Positions 31,139 through 41,029 are shown, counted from the first letter of the stretch. The stretch: 64,000 nucleotides of DNA from Odiellus spinosus (GCA_963920705.1 OY987240.1:1550001-1614000), one strand, 5' to 3'. Notes: generated by a model not told the origin, from the sequence alone. Translations and numbers: made by a program.

Positions 31139-31213
31139 TTTTTATGCGGAATTATTTTTTAAAATATTTCTAATTAAAGACACAAAGTTTTAATTCGAGG
31201 GTTATTTTTTATG

Positions 31214-31831
31214 TCAAAAATATTTTCTCATTACCTTCTTTGGAGCAATAATTTGAGTTTCTTTACTGTTTTGAATTCGCTCGCAACATTTGTAAAAGGC
31301 GTTGACCAATTTTACACCATCTCGATCCGATTCATCACTGACACTACAAAATTAATAATTGTAAATTAAACTCAAATTTTACGAATTCAAAATTATTTAA
31401 AAATCTTACATGTATTTTAATTTTTTGTGATCCGCTTTCCAGAGTTCGTCGACGGGACTGTTTCCAATGTCATCCATTTTATATAAGTTCATTTCCATAT
31501 AAAATAGTCCATTCGTACGGGGTCTCGTTTTTGATTCGTAGTAATTGCCATTGACTCTCAACCGCACGCTACTTTCTAATCCAAGTGTTGAAACAGTAGA
31601 ACTTTCTTTTACTTTTTCCAGAAAAACATTATCATCGGGTGCTATTAATTTTTCGAATGTTAAAAACGAAGTTATTTTTCGTTTTGAGCTATTCAATTTA
31701 TGAGAGGGACTGGGCCGATTGATGTCTGGCAATTCGTTTAAATCAGATTCTGCTTCTTCGATCGTAATGTCAGGAGACGGTAAAGGGCTGGACAAGTCCA
31801 GTATATCTTGTGATTCGAGTAATTGACTCAT
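31214..31831 (-). CDS. unknown acidic accessory protein with one intron, Polinton B
   Basis: Exon 1 is 31410-31831 and exon 2 is 31214-31343; a 66-bp intron (31344-31409) starts GTAAGA and ends TTTTGTAG. Spliced, it is 183 residues. The N-terminal third is acidic and Ser/Pro-rich (LSSPLPSPDITIEEAESDLNE), with a possible folded part after residue 60. No family is recognised. A TATA-like TATATAAAG lies about 80 bases upstream of the ATG. It is divergent from the 65-residue ORF on + and just upstream of PolB on the same strand, so it may be an early or regulatory gene. Confidence 0.5.
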
Positions 31832-31911
31832 ATTCTAACTATTTTTATCAGACCCTAGTCGACCCTAAACTACCAAAAACTGAAAGTAAACTTTTATACG
31901 TTATGATCTAT

Positions 31912-31920
31912 CTTTATATA
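31912..31920 (-). promoter_or_regulatory. TATA-like box for the 31831 gene
   Basis: TATATAAAG (minus strand) sits 81 bases before the ATG at 31831. Similar boxes precede the two neighbouring + strand genes. Confidence 0.35.
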
Positions 31921-32144
31921 GACGAAAATTTCAAAAAAAAATAAAAAAAATAGATATTTTTTGTTTTTTTCAAAAATTAGAATTTAATATTTTTAAGTCA
32001 CGTACAAAGATAATTAGTTTTTTTTTTTTAAATATGTATCAAAAACCCTTTTATGGCACAACGCCTATTTATAAAAATATTTTAATCTAGGATAATTATC
32101 CCCTCTAGTTAAATTTTTACATAGATATAACCCATTTATTTCCA

Positions 32145-32153
32145 TATATAAAG
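32145..32153 (+). promoter_or_regulatory. TATA-like box for the 32201 ORF
   Basis: TATATAAAG lies about 48 bases upstream of the ATG at 32201, in a non-coding divergent spacer. Confidence 0.35.
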
Positions 32154-32200
32154 CTAAAAAATATTAACATTTTTAAAGTCTTAGTAACATAAGTTTTAAA

Positions 32201-32398
32201 ATGGCTTGTTTAAGTACAAATTGCGATATTAAAAATGCTGAGCCTTTTTATGAAATTTTGTCATTAACCACGCTGAGTTTTCACATTTGTGATAAAAATA
32301 GTCTTTTTAACAAAATACCAGTAGAAAAGCGCAATCACTTTGTTAATGTAATAAGTAAACGCGATTTTGACGAGTGTTATGAATTTTTAAAAGACTAA
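32201..32398 (+). CDS. 65-residue protein related to the N-terminus of the 35197 gene
   Basis: This is a short ORF starting MACLSTNC. ILSLTTLSF and FDECYEFL parallel VLSLQCLAF and FNECHQLL in the N-terminal part of the larger gene at 34404-35197, whose start is MACLTE. It may be a truncated paralogue or the first exon of a longer gene; sequence after the stop shows no clear continuation. Function is unknown. A TATA-like box precedes it. Confidence 0.4.
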   Translation: MACLSTNCDIKNAEPFYEILSLTTLSFHICDKNSLFNKIPVEKRNHFVNVISKRDFDECYEFLKD

Positions 32399-33254
32399 CT
32401 ATTATTTACACGAAAAACATGGAATTTTCTGCTTCAATCGGTATAATCGTGATTTAGAAATCCTTCCTCCCTTTTGTCCTTTTGAGGTGCACATTCTTCA
32501 TCCTGTCTGTCCCTTTTTTAATTTTCGCTGTTCTACATTTCAAATTCATACCAGTCATTATATACGTAAATGGACTTACTATAAAGCGGCTATTTTTGTT
32601 ACCTTGTACGTTATTTAATGAATGCCACCTTGGTATCCAAAAAATAACGATATCCTTATTTAGATATCGGGACATCAACATTTATTACGAAAATTTTACG
32701 CTGGAAATGAAAAAAGTGAGAAGAAGAAAAATTAACTATCTGAGTCGACAAGTACGTATTTTTTTTTAACCTTTATTTATTTCAAATTATAATGTTATCA
32801 TCTTTTAGATGAAAAAAATTAAAAAAATATATTTAATGTTGGAGCCAAATATGGATGAATTATTAATGTCTATAATGTATACATGAAAAAAATAAAACTA
32901 TATACTTGTCTTTAAAACCAAATATGAATTTTTCTTGTCATTTTATAATTTGATAATTTTTGTTTGTGAAACTATTTCTTTATCATAAATATATTCTTTC
33001 AAAAATATTATTTTGTAAAATGATAATTGTATCAATTAAATGTAATTATAATGAATATTTTTATAATCTATATATTTTATCTATATAACTAGATAATTTA
33101 TCTTAATTATTATAATCCCTACGTGTATAATTTTAATATTTTGATATTCGAATAAAAAATTTAAAACTGGACGACATTGAAAATGACATTCTATATTTTT
33201 CGCGTTATTAATATACATACGTAGATAATCAATCTTTTATATGAAACCTCAAAA
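32399..33254. other. AT-rich non-coding stretch in Polinton B
   Basis: No gene is recognised. The short opposing frames at 32454-32769 mirror each other, have no family features, and are probably chance or relics of a longer form of the preceding gene. The rest is very AT-rich, with runs such as ATATTTTTATAATC. Confidence 0.5.
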
Positions 33255-33264
33255 TATATAAATA
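33255..33264 (+). promoter_or_regulatory. TATA-like box for the dUTPase gene
   Basis: TATATAAATA lies about 56 bases upstream of the dUTPase ATG (33320). Confidence 0.35.
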
Positions 33265-33319
33265 CGCAAAAAATGGGTTCATTTTTTCACTTTTGAATCT
33301 TGTTATCAAACCTCCAAGT

Positions 33320-33907
33320 ATGGCTAGTAAAAATATTGCCGTGGTGCAGCCATTTTATCCAGTTCTAAAATATTTAAAATTGAGTCCGGCCGCTTTTATA
33401 CCAACTAGAGCTACAAATTGGTCGGCGGGTTTAGTTTTTACTCGCTGTACGACACCGTAATTCCCGTCAATGGACTTGTCAGAGTTCATACGGGGATTGC
33501 ACTTGAACTACCTCCTTACACCGTGGGGACGTTGCTAGGAAGATCGTGTAAGTTTTTACGATATAAAACTTAAAACTAACTTATCAAATAATAGCTAAAA
33601 TTTCTATTTTAGCGAAGCTTTTAGAGGGTATTTTTGTCTACCCGGGTATTATCGACTCCGACTTTCGTGGCGAGTTACAAATCATGCTGAGAACCAACTT
33701 AGAGACGGAATATACTATTAAAGCCGGTGACAAAATTGCCCAATTAGTCATCACCCCAATATTAATCCCAGTTCTCTGCGAAGCCACGGTATGTTTTTTT
33801 TTTAAAAATATTTAAAAAATTTAATTTTGCTAAAAATCATTTTTTTAAATTGTCAGGAATTAAGTACAACCGTGAGGGGTATTGGCGGTTTTGGCTCCAG
33901 TAATTAA
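33320..33907 (+). pseudogene. dut: dUTPase with two introns and a one-base frameshift, Polinton B
   Basis: Exons are 33320-33547, 33613-33788 and 33857-33907; both introns are GT-AG (65 and 68 bp). Together they make 455 bases, one short of 152 codons. The missing base lies near 33434, at the conserved motif 1 region, so the protein is out of frame between there and the start. Later motifs are clear across the splice joints: GRSS (split by intron 1), GIIDSDFRGE, AGDKIAQLVI and RGIGGFGSS. Trimeric dUTPases remove dUTP to limit uracil in DNA and are common viral accessories. The introns suggest capture from, or long life in, a eukaryotic nucleus. A sequencing error could also explain the shift. 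Confidence 0.85.
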
Positions 33908-34403
33908 TGTACATTAACCGCAAAAAAATAATTAAATTTGATTTTACCTTGAATTTCTTGTTTCGTTATGAATTGATGACTTTATTTCTTTTTAGCCATT
34001 TAAATTCATTATAAACTTCTCCATTTCCATAGTCAAATCTTTTTTCGTATGCCGTGATATATAATAATAAATAATAATTGATAATAATTAAATATAAAAT
34101 AACGAACAAAAATACATTTACATACCTAAAAATAAAATATAAAATGGCGTCCTACTCCTCGTATCTTTTTTAAGAAATGTAGTCTTCTTAGACTTTTTTA
34201 TTCCTTTACTGACGTCAAAGAACATGTGAGCCTCTTAAACCTTTTTTTCATTGGTGAACTCATATTTCTTATTAAAGAGATAAGAACACAAATTTTTTAA
34301 TTCAAAATGTATTTTTATTTTCAAGAAATTTTTTTAAATCAAAATCTATTTTTATTTTTTAAAATCAAAATTTATTTTTATTTTTTAAAATCAAAATTTA
34401 TTT
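33908..34403. other. AT-rich spacer between convergent dUTPase and 34404 genes
   Basis: Non-coding. It contains three near-tandem AAAATCAAAATTTATTTTTA repeats around 34310-34405 next to the stop of the minus-strand gene. No promoter or RNA gene is recognised. Confidence 0.45.
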
Positions 34404-35197
34404 TTAAGATGAATCTTCTTCATCACTATAAAAGTTATCTGATTCGTATTTTTTATAGTTAAAACTATAATCTTTCAGCCATTTTTTTAGTTCTTTGGAT
34501 TGACAATAATATTTACGGATCTAAAAAAAAAATATTAATATTTTATTTATTAAAACTGTATTTTTAGCTACATACCTTTTCTTCTAATCTTAACACTTTT
34601 TTGTCATAATCCGCAATTGAATTATATTGGCCGTCAAAGAATTCGCGGTATCTAATATAAGGTATTTTTAGTTCATTTTTTATTTGTTGAAAAAAAAAAA
34701 AAAAAACATACTTGAGAGCAAAAATAACAATTTTGTACGAGATGAATTGATGGAACATTTCTTTGGCGTGGAACTCCCAGCCCATCAAAGTTAATGATTT
34801 ATACGGACAATGAAGGTTCGTATAATGATAAGGATAAGGACATACTGTTACAGTTTTTTCCCCAAAAGTTTTAACGTCACAACCCCATAATACGGCTTGA
34901 GGATGAAATAAATAATGGTCAAATTCCCACACATTTAATTTGCAAAATTCGGGTGTTATAAAATGCGAAAAAGAGCGGGACGATAACAACTGGTGACACT
35001 CATTAAAGACTGGTTCTGATAACTTGATTAATAGATTTGTTTTTGCTTCGAATATTTCGGGATGATAATCGTCTGTGCTCTTACTTGTTTGTAGAATATA
35101 TTTAGTCAACTACCGCGAACGCTAAACATTGGAGAGATAACACTCCTTCTAATCTATGGGCTTGACGTGGAGCGTGGTATTCAGTTAAACAAGCCAT
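34404..35197 (-). pseudogene. unknown three-exon accessory gene with a frameshift, Polinton B
   Basis: Exon 1 is 34712-35197, exon 2 is 34576-34651 and exon 3 is 34404-34520; introns 34652-34711 and 34521-34575 both start GTATGT and end AG. The joints are in frame and exon 3 ends with an acidic tail (SDEEDSS). In exon 1 the start MACLTEYH runs into a stop at about 35105, while the main frame (from TKYILQT) is offset by one base, so one base seems to be missing near 35108. No family is recognised; it is His/Tyr/Cys-rich in the middle. It may be related to the 65-residue ORF at 32201. Confidence 0.5.
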
Positions 35198-35304
35198 GGT
35201 GACTATAAATTTAATATTGTTGAGAAGCCTTTTTAAAGTAATTTAAATGAGGTTAGTAGGTAAAAGTAATACTTATATTTAAATAAGATTATGAGGTAAA
35301 AGTA

Positions 35305-35328
35305 ACAATTTTATTTAAATAAAATTGT
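35305..35328. repeat. 24-bp perfect palindrome near the right end of Polinton B
   Basis: ACAATTTTATTT followed by its exact inverse, 139 bp inside the terminal repeat. It may be a binding site or part of a replication or promoter region; nothing else supports a role. Confidence 0.4.
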
Positions 35329-35466
35329 AACATTTTTGATTTCCCCCTGTGGCACAATAGCTTTAAAAAGTAACCTAGTTTTTGATTATGACGAGAGTAA
35401 AAGTAAAGGAGAAAGAGTAGCTAAGCATACAAGAGAGATGTTTGAGACTCCCGCGTACCAAATAAT

Positions 35467-35619
35467 GCCTCCGGCGCGAGTGGAAATTTTGAAAAAAAAA
35501 ATTTTTCAACAAGTTGGTGATGTCAAAAACAGGTTCTCCCAAACCTTGGGAGGGGCTCTAGCAGGCTGGGGCTGGAAAGGGGGATGAATTTTTGCTTAAC
35601 GGGTGCGTACTTTACTACT
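35467..35619. repeat. right terminal inverted repeat of Polinton B
   Basis: Inverse of 14888-15042 with a few differences, ending CTTTACTACT. The 83-residue ORF read through here is a translation of the repeat and is not a gene. Confidence 0.92.
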
Positions 35620-35625
35620 GTAGAG
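35620..35625. repeat. target-site duplication of Polinton B, right (GTAGAG)
   Basis: Second copy of GTAGAG, directly after the terminal repeat. The following TCTTGCATTCACTCG matches 16630-16645 (inverse) in B, the uninterrupted sequence. Confidence 0.92.
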
Positions 35626-36296
35626 TCTTGCATTCACTCGAAAAAACCACTGCTCTAAATGGTCAAAAAGCAGTGTCATTGGTAAAAACCAACTTTACAT
35701 AAAAGCAGTTCTGCTCGGGTGAGCTGGAAGCCTTAAATTGACTAGATGTCTTACTAGAGTTAAAACCTCACTAAATTGATACAAATACCATAAAAAGCCT
35801 TATATTGGAAAAACGTTAACTATCCAAGAAACCCACTTAGACCTTCTATCGAGCAAATACAGACGACTCAAAGATAAAAATTGAGCTCAAGAATTTGGTC
35901 TGCTGATCTTCTAACCATGGATCTCTAATCTTTCATAGAAAATTGCGATTTACAAAAATTGTGGACGTCGCGGGATTAAAACTTTGGCAAGATGATCGGA
36001 GCTTTCGATGACGTTCTAAATTCGAACTCTGGGTTTCAAATAAAACTTGAGAATGATATCACTATCTTTGAAAAAGGTTTCATTCGAAACTGAATATTGA
36101 GGCAAAAATTATCTACAAGTGGAACTCGAGAAAAATATCTACGAGGGAAACTCAAGTAATTCTTACAACTGCCATACTTTTAAAAATAATAAATACCAGC
36201 TTTTGATGAAAAAAACATTTATTATATTTATATAATATACAATAAAAATTACACATTTCATTGTAATATATTACATTTTTTCATAAAAAATAAAAT

Positions 36297-36628
36297 TTAT
36301 GATTGTTCTTTTACTCGTGATAATTTTTGGATGTTTTGAAAGTAATAGTCTAGGCTCACATTATATACTATTTCTCCACATGTCACAGGTATCAATACGA
36401 GCTTCTTTAAGACTTGGTAAATAAGTAGCGATAACCACAAGTACGGCGCAAAAATGACCAAAACACAATACATGTCTCCTTGCAAAAGTCCAATTAGAAA
36501 GGCGATTGGCACAGTCAATGGGCTTATTTAAATCAAGAAAACATCAGAAATATCCAATTTATCAAAATTGAAAAAAGCGGATAAGTTAGAATAATTTCGA
36601 AGAGAGCTACGAATATCGATTCCCACAT
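36297..36628 (-). pseudogene. 119-residue membrane protein, degraded, Polinton A
   Basis: Counterpart of 15622-15981. The ATG at 36628 and the C-terminal part (36297-36518, ending VKEQS) are clear, but a deletion and frameshift remove the segment around LLPAEYFAAFF. Confidence 0.8.
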
Positions 36629-36690
36629 GATGAAAAGTTCACGAGTAACTAAAATTCTGTCTTTAAAAAACTAAAATATTTATTTTAAAA

Positions 36691-36969
36691 TTAAAGGAAA
36701 CGCCCACAGTAGTGGCATAATTTGTCTAAAGGTTCTCCTATTTTAATGTAGATGTAAAGGAGCGACAAAAAACTGGTTATCAAATAAATTGGATCAGCAG
36801 AAAAGATTGACATAACAAAACCAATACGAACGAGAATGGGGGTTAGCAACGTTACCCCAAACCCAATAGCAAATCTCCGAGTATACGAATCATTGTATTT
36901 CCATCATTTAAAATAATTACATTGACAATAACGTTTAATAACAATTTTTTCTGGCGTTTTTCTTGACAT
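36691..36969 (-). pseudogene. 92-residue membrane protein, degraded, Polinton A
   Basis: Counterpart of 15281-15559. It starts MSRKTPEKI and ends in CGRFL, with a TGA about 20 codons in where B has an Arg codon. Most of the remaining sequence is preserved. Confidence 0.8.
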
Positions 36970-37276
36970 GATGATCTCGAATAAGTGATTATAAATTATG
37001 AGTCTTAGTAATATATGTCAATATATTCTTCAATAATCCTCAGAACAATGATATAAAACCCCCTTATTTTCTATTGGTTATTCAGATAAAGAGACCAACA
37101 AATATCCAAATAAAAATAATAACAATTTTAATTCGTGACACCACCACTTTAAAAAACTCTTCTAGTGAAAGTGGTTTTCGTTTAAGATCGTGCGCGAAAC
37201 AACTAAATTTGTATAACGAGAAGAGAGAACCTCGCTAGTACGAAGAGAGCCGAGACGTTTGAGGCTACGGCGTACC

Positions 37277-37421
37277 AAAGGCCTGCAGCGCGAGCGGAAA
37301 ATTTTTTGCTAACAAGTTGGGGGTGCCAAAAACAAGTTCTCTCAAGTCCTGGGAGGGGCTCTAGCGAGCTGGAGCTGGAAAGGGGGTCGAAGTTTTCGTT
37401 ATTTCCGGGGTACTTTATACT
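37277..37421. repeat. distal terminal repeat of Polinton A
   Basis: Diverged copy of the B terminal repeat in the same orientation as 35467-35619. The divergence, compared with the near-identity of the two B repeats, marks A as older. Confidence 0.85.
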
Positions 37422-37467
37422 ATAGTCTATTTTTATAAATAAAAATGAAATGTAAAATCTATCAAAA

Positions 37468-37585
37468 GGACAACAACACGCAGTGTTCCCAGTGGTTTCC
37501 CTCCCAAGTACTAACTGCGCTCGACGCTGCTAAACTTCGATGATCAGACGAGAACCGCTGTATTCAACGTGCTATGGTCGTTGCC
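37468..37585 (-). rRNA. 5S rRNA gene, unit 1 (type I)
   Basis: Reads GGCAACGACCATAGCACG..., ending GTGTTGTTGTCC then TTTT (Pol III terminator). The helix I ends can pair. Changes at TCATCGAAGTTTAGC suggest some decay next to the Polinton junction. Confidence 0.85.
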
Positions 37586-37734
37586 AACAACTGATGTATT
37601 TGTACATAGCTAATATATTTAAATATTTATATAAGAACAAGATGTAATTGATTGTTTAAAATATACCGAGAAAATTGTGATAGTCTATTTTTTTACAAAT
37701 AAAAATGAAATGTATTATCTAAAAATTATCAAAA

Positions 37735-37852
37735 GGACAACACCAGTTAGTGTTCCCAGGTGGTCCCCTCCCAAGTACTAACTGCGCTCGACGCTGCTTA
37801 ACTTCGGTGATCAGACGAGAACCGGTGTATTCAACGTGATAAAGTCGTTGCT
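37735..37852 (-). rRNA. 5S rRNA-like gene, unit 2 (type II)
   Basis: Type II: the 5' end AGCAACGACTTTATCACG and 3' part GGGGACCACCTGGGAACAC differ from type I. ACTAACTGGTG near the 3' end weakens helix I; probably a pseudogene. Confidence 0.75.
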
Positions 37853-37998
37853 AACACAGCCCTATTTGTACATAGCCAATATATTTAAATATTTATATAA
37901 TAACAAGAATGTAATTGATTGTTTAAAATATACCGAGAAAATTGCGATAGTCTATTTTATAAATAAAAATGAAATGTAAAATCTAAAAACTATCAATA

Positions 37999-38116
37999 GG
38001 ACAACAACACGCAGTGTTCCCAGTGGTTTCCCTCCCAAGTACTAACTGCGCTCGACGTTGCTTATCTTCGGTGATCAGACGAGAACCGTTGTATTCAACG
38101 TGCTATAGACGTTGCC
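37999..38116 (-). rRNA. 5S rRNA gene, unit 3 (type I)
   Basis: Type I ends, with GATAAGCAACGTC in place of GTTAAGCAGCGTC in the internal promoter region and GTCTATAGC near the 5' end. Confidence 0.82.
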
Positions 38117-38262
38117 AACAACTGATTTATTTGTACATAGTCAAATATTTAAATATTTATATAAGAATAAGATGTAATTGTTTGTTTAAAGTATACCGAG
38201 AAAATTGCGATAGTCTATTTTTATAAATAAAAATGAAATGAAAAATCTAAAAATTATCAAAA

Positions 38263-38380
38263 GGACAACATCACGCAGTGTTCCCACGTGGTCCCCTCCC
38301 AAGAATTAACTGCGCTCGACGCTGCTTAACTTCGGTGATCAGACGAGAACCGGTGTATTCAACGTGATAAAGTCGTTGCT
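38263..38380 (-). rRNA. 5S rRNA-like gene, unit 4 (type II)
   Basis: Type II 5' half and 3' half, with GTTAATTCTTGGGAGG replacing the usual GTTAGTACTTGGGAGG; likely a pseudogene. Confidence 0.75.
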
Positions 38381-38526
38381 AACACAGCCCTATTTGTACA
38401 TAGCCAATATATTTAAATATTTATATAAGAACAAGATGTAATTGATTGTTTAAAATATACCGAGAAAATTGCGATAGTCTATTTTTATAAATAAAAATGA
38501 AATGTAATATCTAAAAATGATCAAAA

Positions 38527-38644
38527 GGGCAACAACACGCAGTGTTCCCAGTGGTCTCCCTCCCAAGTACTAACTGCGCTCGATGTTGCTTATCTTCGGT
38601 GATCAGACGAGAACCGTTGTATTCAACGTGCTATGGTCGTTGCC
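38527..38644 (-). rRNA. 5S rRNA gene, unit 5 (type I)
   Basis: Type I sequence with intact helix I ends. The TTTT tract follows GTTGTTGCCC. Confidence 0.85.
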
Positions 38645-38791
38645 AACAACTGCTGTATTTGTACATAGCCAATATATTTAAATATTTATATAAGAACAAG
38701 ATGTAATTGATTGTTTAAAATATACCGAGAAAATTGCGATAGTCTATTTTTATAAATAAAAATGAAATGTAAAATCTAAATATTATCAAAA

Positions 38792-38909
38792 GGACAACAC
38801 CACGCAGTGTTCCCAGGTGGTCCCCTCCCAAGAATTAACTGCGCTCGACGCTGCTTAACTTCGGTGATCAGACGAGAACCGGTGTATTCAACGTGATAAA
38901 GTCGTTGCT
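38792..38909 (-). rRNA. 5S rRNA-like gene, unit 6 (type II)
   Basis: Type II in both halves, with the AATTCTTGGGAGG variant; likely a pseudogene. Confidence 0.75.
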
Positions 38910-39056
38910 AACGCAGCCCTATTTGTACATAGCCAATATATTTAAATATTTATATAATAACAAGAATGTAATTAATTGTTTAAAATATACCAAGAAAATT
39001 GCGATAGTCTATTTTTATAAATAAAAATGAAATGTAAAATCTAAAAACTATCAAAA

Positions 39057-39174
39057 GGACAACAACACGCAGTGTTCCCAGTGGTTTCCCTCCCAAGTAC
39101 TAACTGCGCTCGACGCTGCTTAACTTCGGTGATCAGACGAGAGCCGTTGTTTTCAACGTGCTATGGTCATTGCC
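39057..39174 (-). rRNA. 5S rRNA gene, unit 7 (type I)
   Basis: Type I, with CAATGACC at the 5' end and AAAACAACGGCTCTCG in the first loop region. Confidence 0.82.
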
Positions 39175-39320
39175 AACAACTGATGTATTTGTACATAGCC
39201 AAATATTTAAATATTTATATAAGAACAAGATGTAATTGTTTGTTTAAAGTATACCGAGAAAATTGCGATAGTATATTTTTATAAATAAAAATGAAATGTA
39301 AAATCTAAAAATTATCAAAA

Positions 39321-39438
39321 GGACAACAACACGCAGTGTTCCCAGTGGTCTCCCTCCCAAGTCCTAACCGCGCTCGACGCTGCTTAACTTCGGTGATCAG
39401 ACGAAAACCGTTGTATTCAACGTGCTATGGTCGTTTCC
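39321..39438 (-). rRNA. 5S rRNA gene, unit 8 (type I variant)
   Basis: Type I, with GGAAACGACC at the 5' end and CGCGGTTAGGACTT in the C-box region, closer to the usual GCGCGGTTAGTA form. Confidence 0.82.
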
Positions 39439-39584
39439 ACCAACTCCTGTATTTGTACATAGCCAAATATTTAAATATTTATATAAGAACAAGATGTAAT
39501 TGATTGTTTAAAATATACCGAGAAAATTGCGATAGTCTATTTTTATAAATAAAAATGAAATGTAAAATCTAAAAATTATCAAAA

Positions 39585-39702
39585 GGACAACAACACGCAG
39601 TGTTCCCAGTGGTCTCCCTCCCAAGTACTAACTGCGCTCGACGCTGCTTAACTTCGGTGATCAGACGAGAACCGGTGTATTCAACGTGATAAAGTCGTTG
39701 CT
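39585..39702 (-). rRNA. 5S rRNA gene, unit 9 (hybrid)
   Basis: Type II 5' half (AGCAACGACTTTATCACG) joined to a type I 3' half (GGAGACCACTGGG). First unit of the duplicated five-unit block. Confidence 0.8.
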
Positions 39703-39849
39703 AGCACAGCCCTATTTGTACATAACCAATATATTTAAATATTTATATAATAACAAGAATGTAATTGATTGTTTAAAATATACCAAGAAAATAGAGATAG
39801 TCTATTTTTACAAATAAAAATTAAATGTAATATCTAAAAATGATCAAAA

Positions 39850-39967
39850 GGGCAACAACAGGCAGTGTTCCCAGTGGTCTCCCTCCCAAGTACTAACTGC
39901 GCTCGACGTTGCTTATCTTCGGTGATCAGACGAGAACCGTTGTATTCAACGTGCTATGGTCGTTGCC
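39850..39967 (-). rRNA. 5S rRNA gene, unit 10 (type I)
   Basis: Type I throughout, with CTGCCTGTTGTTG at the 3' end; copied as unit 15. Confidence 0.84.
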
Positions 39968-40114
39968 AACAACTGCTGTATTTGTACATAGCCAATATAT
40001 TTAAATATTTATATAAGAACAAGATGTAATTGATTGTTTAAAATATACCGAGAAAATTGCAATAGTCTATTTTTATAAATAAAAATGAAATGTAAAATCT
40101 AAATATTATCAAAA

Positions 40115-40232
40115 GGACAACACCACGCAGTGTTCCCAGGTGGTCCCCTCCCAAGAATTAACTGCGCTCGACGCTGCTTAACTTCGGTGATCAGACGAGA
40201 ACCGTTGTATTCAACGTGCTATGGCCGTTGCC
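40115..40232 (-). rRNA. 5S rRNA-like gene, unit 11 (hybrid)
   Basis: Type I 5' half (GGCAACGGCCATAGC) with a type II 3' half; copied as unit 16. Confidence 0.78.
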
Positions 40233-40381
40233 AACAACTGCCGTATTTGTACATAGCCAATATATTTAAATATTTATATAAGAACAAGATGTAATTGATT
40301 GTTTAAAATATACCGAGAAAATTGTGATAGTCTATTTTTTTACAAATCAAAATGAAATGTATTATCTAAAAATTATCAAAA

Positions 40382-40499
40382 GGACAACACCAGGCAGTGT
40401 TCCCAGGTGGTCCCCTCCCAAGTACTAACTGCGCTCGACGCTGCCTAATTTCGGTGATCAGACGAGAACCGGTGTATTCAACGTGATATAGTCGTTGCC
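40382..40499 (-). rRNA. 5S rRNA-like gene, unit 12 (type II)
   Basis: Type II with GGCAACGACTATATC at the 5' end and AAATTAGGCAGCG in the internal promoter; copied as unit 17. Confidence 0.76.
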
Positions 40500-40647
40500 A
40501 ACAACTGCCCTATTTGTACATAGCCAATATATTTAAATATTTAGATAAGAACAAGAATGTAATTGATTGTTTAAAATATACCGAGAAAATTGAGATAGTC
40601 TATTTTTATAAATAAATATGAAATGTAAAATCTAAAAATTATCAAAA

Positions 40648-40765
40648 GGACAACAACACGCAGTGTTCCCAGTGATCTCCCTCCCAAGTACTAACTGCGC
40701 TCGACGTTGCTTATCTTCGGTGATCAGACGAGAACCCTTGTATTCAACGTGCTATGGTCGTTTCC
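40648..40765 (-). rRNA. 5S rRNA gene, unit 13 (type I variant)
   Basis: Type I, with GGAAACGACC at the 5' end and AAGGGTTCTCG in place of AACGGTTCTCG; copied as unit 18. Confidence 0.8.
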
Positions 40766-40911
40766 AACAACTGCTGTATTTGTACATAGCCAAATATTTA
40801 AATATTTATATGAGAACAAGATGTAATTGTTTGTTTAAAGTATACCGAGAAAATTGCGATAGTCTATTTTTATAAATAAAAATGAAATGTAAAATCTAAA
40901 AATTATCAAAA

Positions 40912-41029
40912 GGACAACAACACGCAGTGTTCCCAGTGGTCTCCCTCCCAAGTACTAACTGCGCTCGACGCTGCTTAACTTCGGTGATCAGACGAGAACC
41001 GGTGTATTCAACGTGATAAAGTCGTTGCT
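40912..41029 (-). rRNA. 5S rRNA gene, unit 14 (hybrid, copy of unit 9)
   Basis: Identical in type to unit 9, 1327 bp away. Start of the second five-unit block. Confidence 0.8.

Larger units (their letters stand above)
14888..35619. mobile_element. Polinton/Maverick element B, complete, nested in element A
   Basis: This is a 20,732-bp element with inverted termini AGTAGTAAAG...CTTTACTACT and a 6-bp target duplication. It contains the full Polinton core set (PolB, integrase, protease, ATPase, major capsid, penton-like) plus pVI-like, pX-like, PC4-like, BIR, PP1-docking, dUTPase and membrane proteins. The two terminal repeats are nearly identical, which suggests relatively recent insertion, although PolB, protease, dUTPase and one accessory gene each carry a break. 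It lies inverted relative to A, which creates a giant palindrome centred near 15.8 kb. Confidence 0.92.
35620..37421. mobile_element. Polinton element A, distal part, ending at the 5S rDNA array
   Basis: This is the continuation of A after the B insertion. It is an inverted, diverged copy of 14888-16650: spacer, relics of the 119-residue and 92-residue membrane-protein genes, and a terminal repeat at 37277-37421 that ends in TTTATACT (inverse AGTATAAAGTA). Immediately after it begins the 5S spacer ATAGTCTATTTTTATAAAT, so the element terminus abuts rDNA without extra sequence. Confidence 0.88.

Noticed and set aside
35336-35587. 83-residue ORF as an element gene
   Set aside because: Most of it is translation of the terminal inverted repeat, and the left copy of that repeat has no such frame with its neighbours.
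35467-37421. Direct repeats at 35467-35619 and 37277-37421 looked like long terminal repeats of a small retroelement
   Set aside because: They are the terminal repeats of two different nested Polintons (B and A); no reverse transcriptase, primer site or matching duplication lies between.
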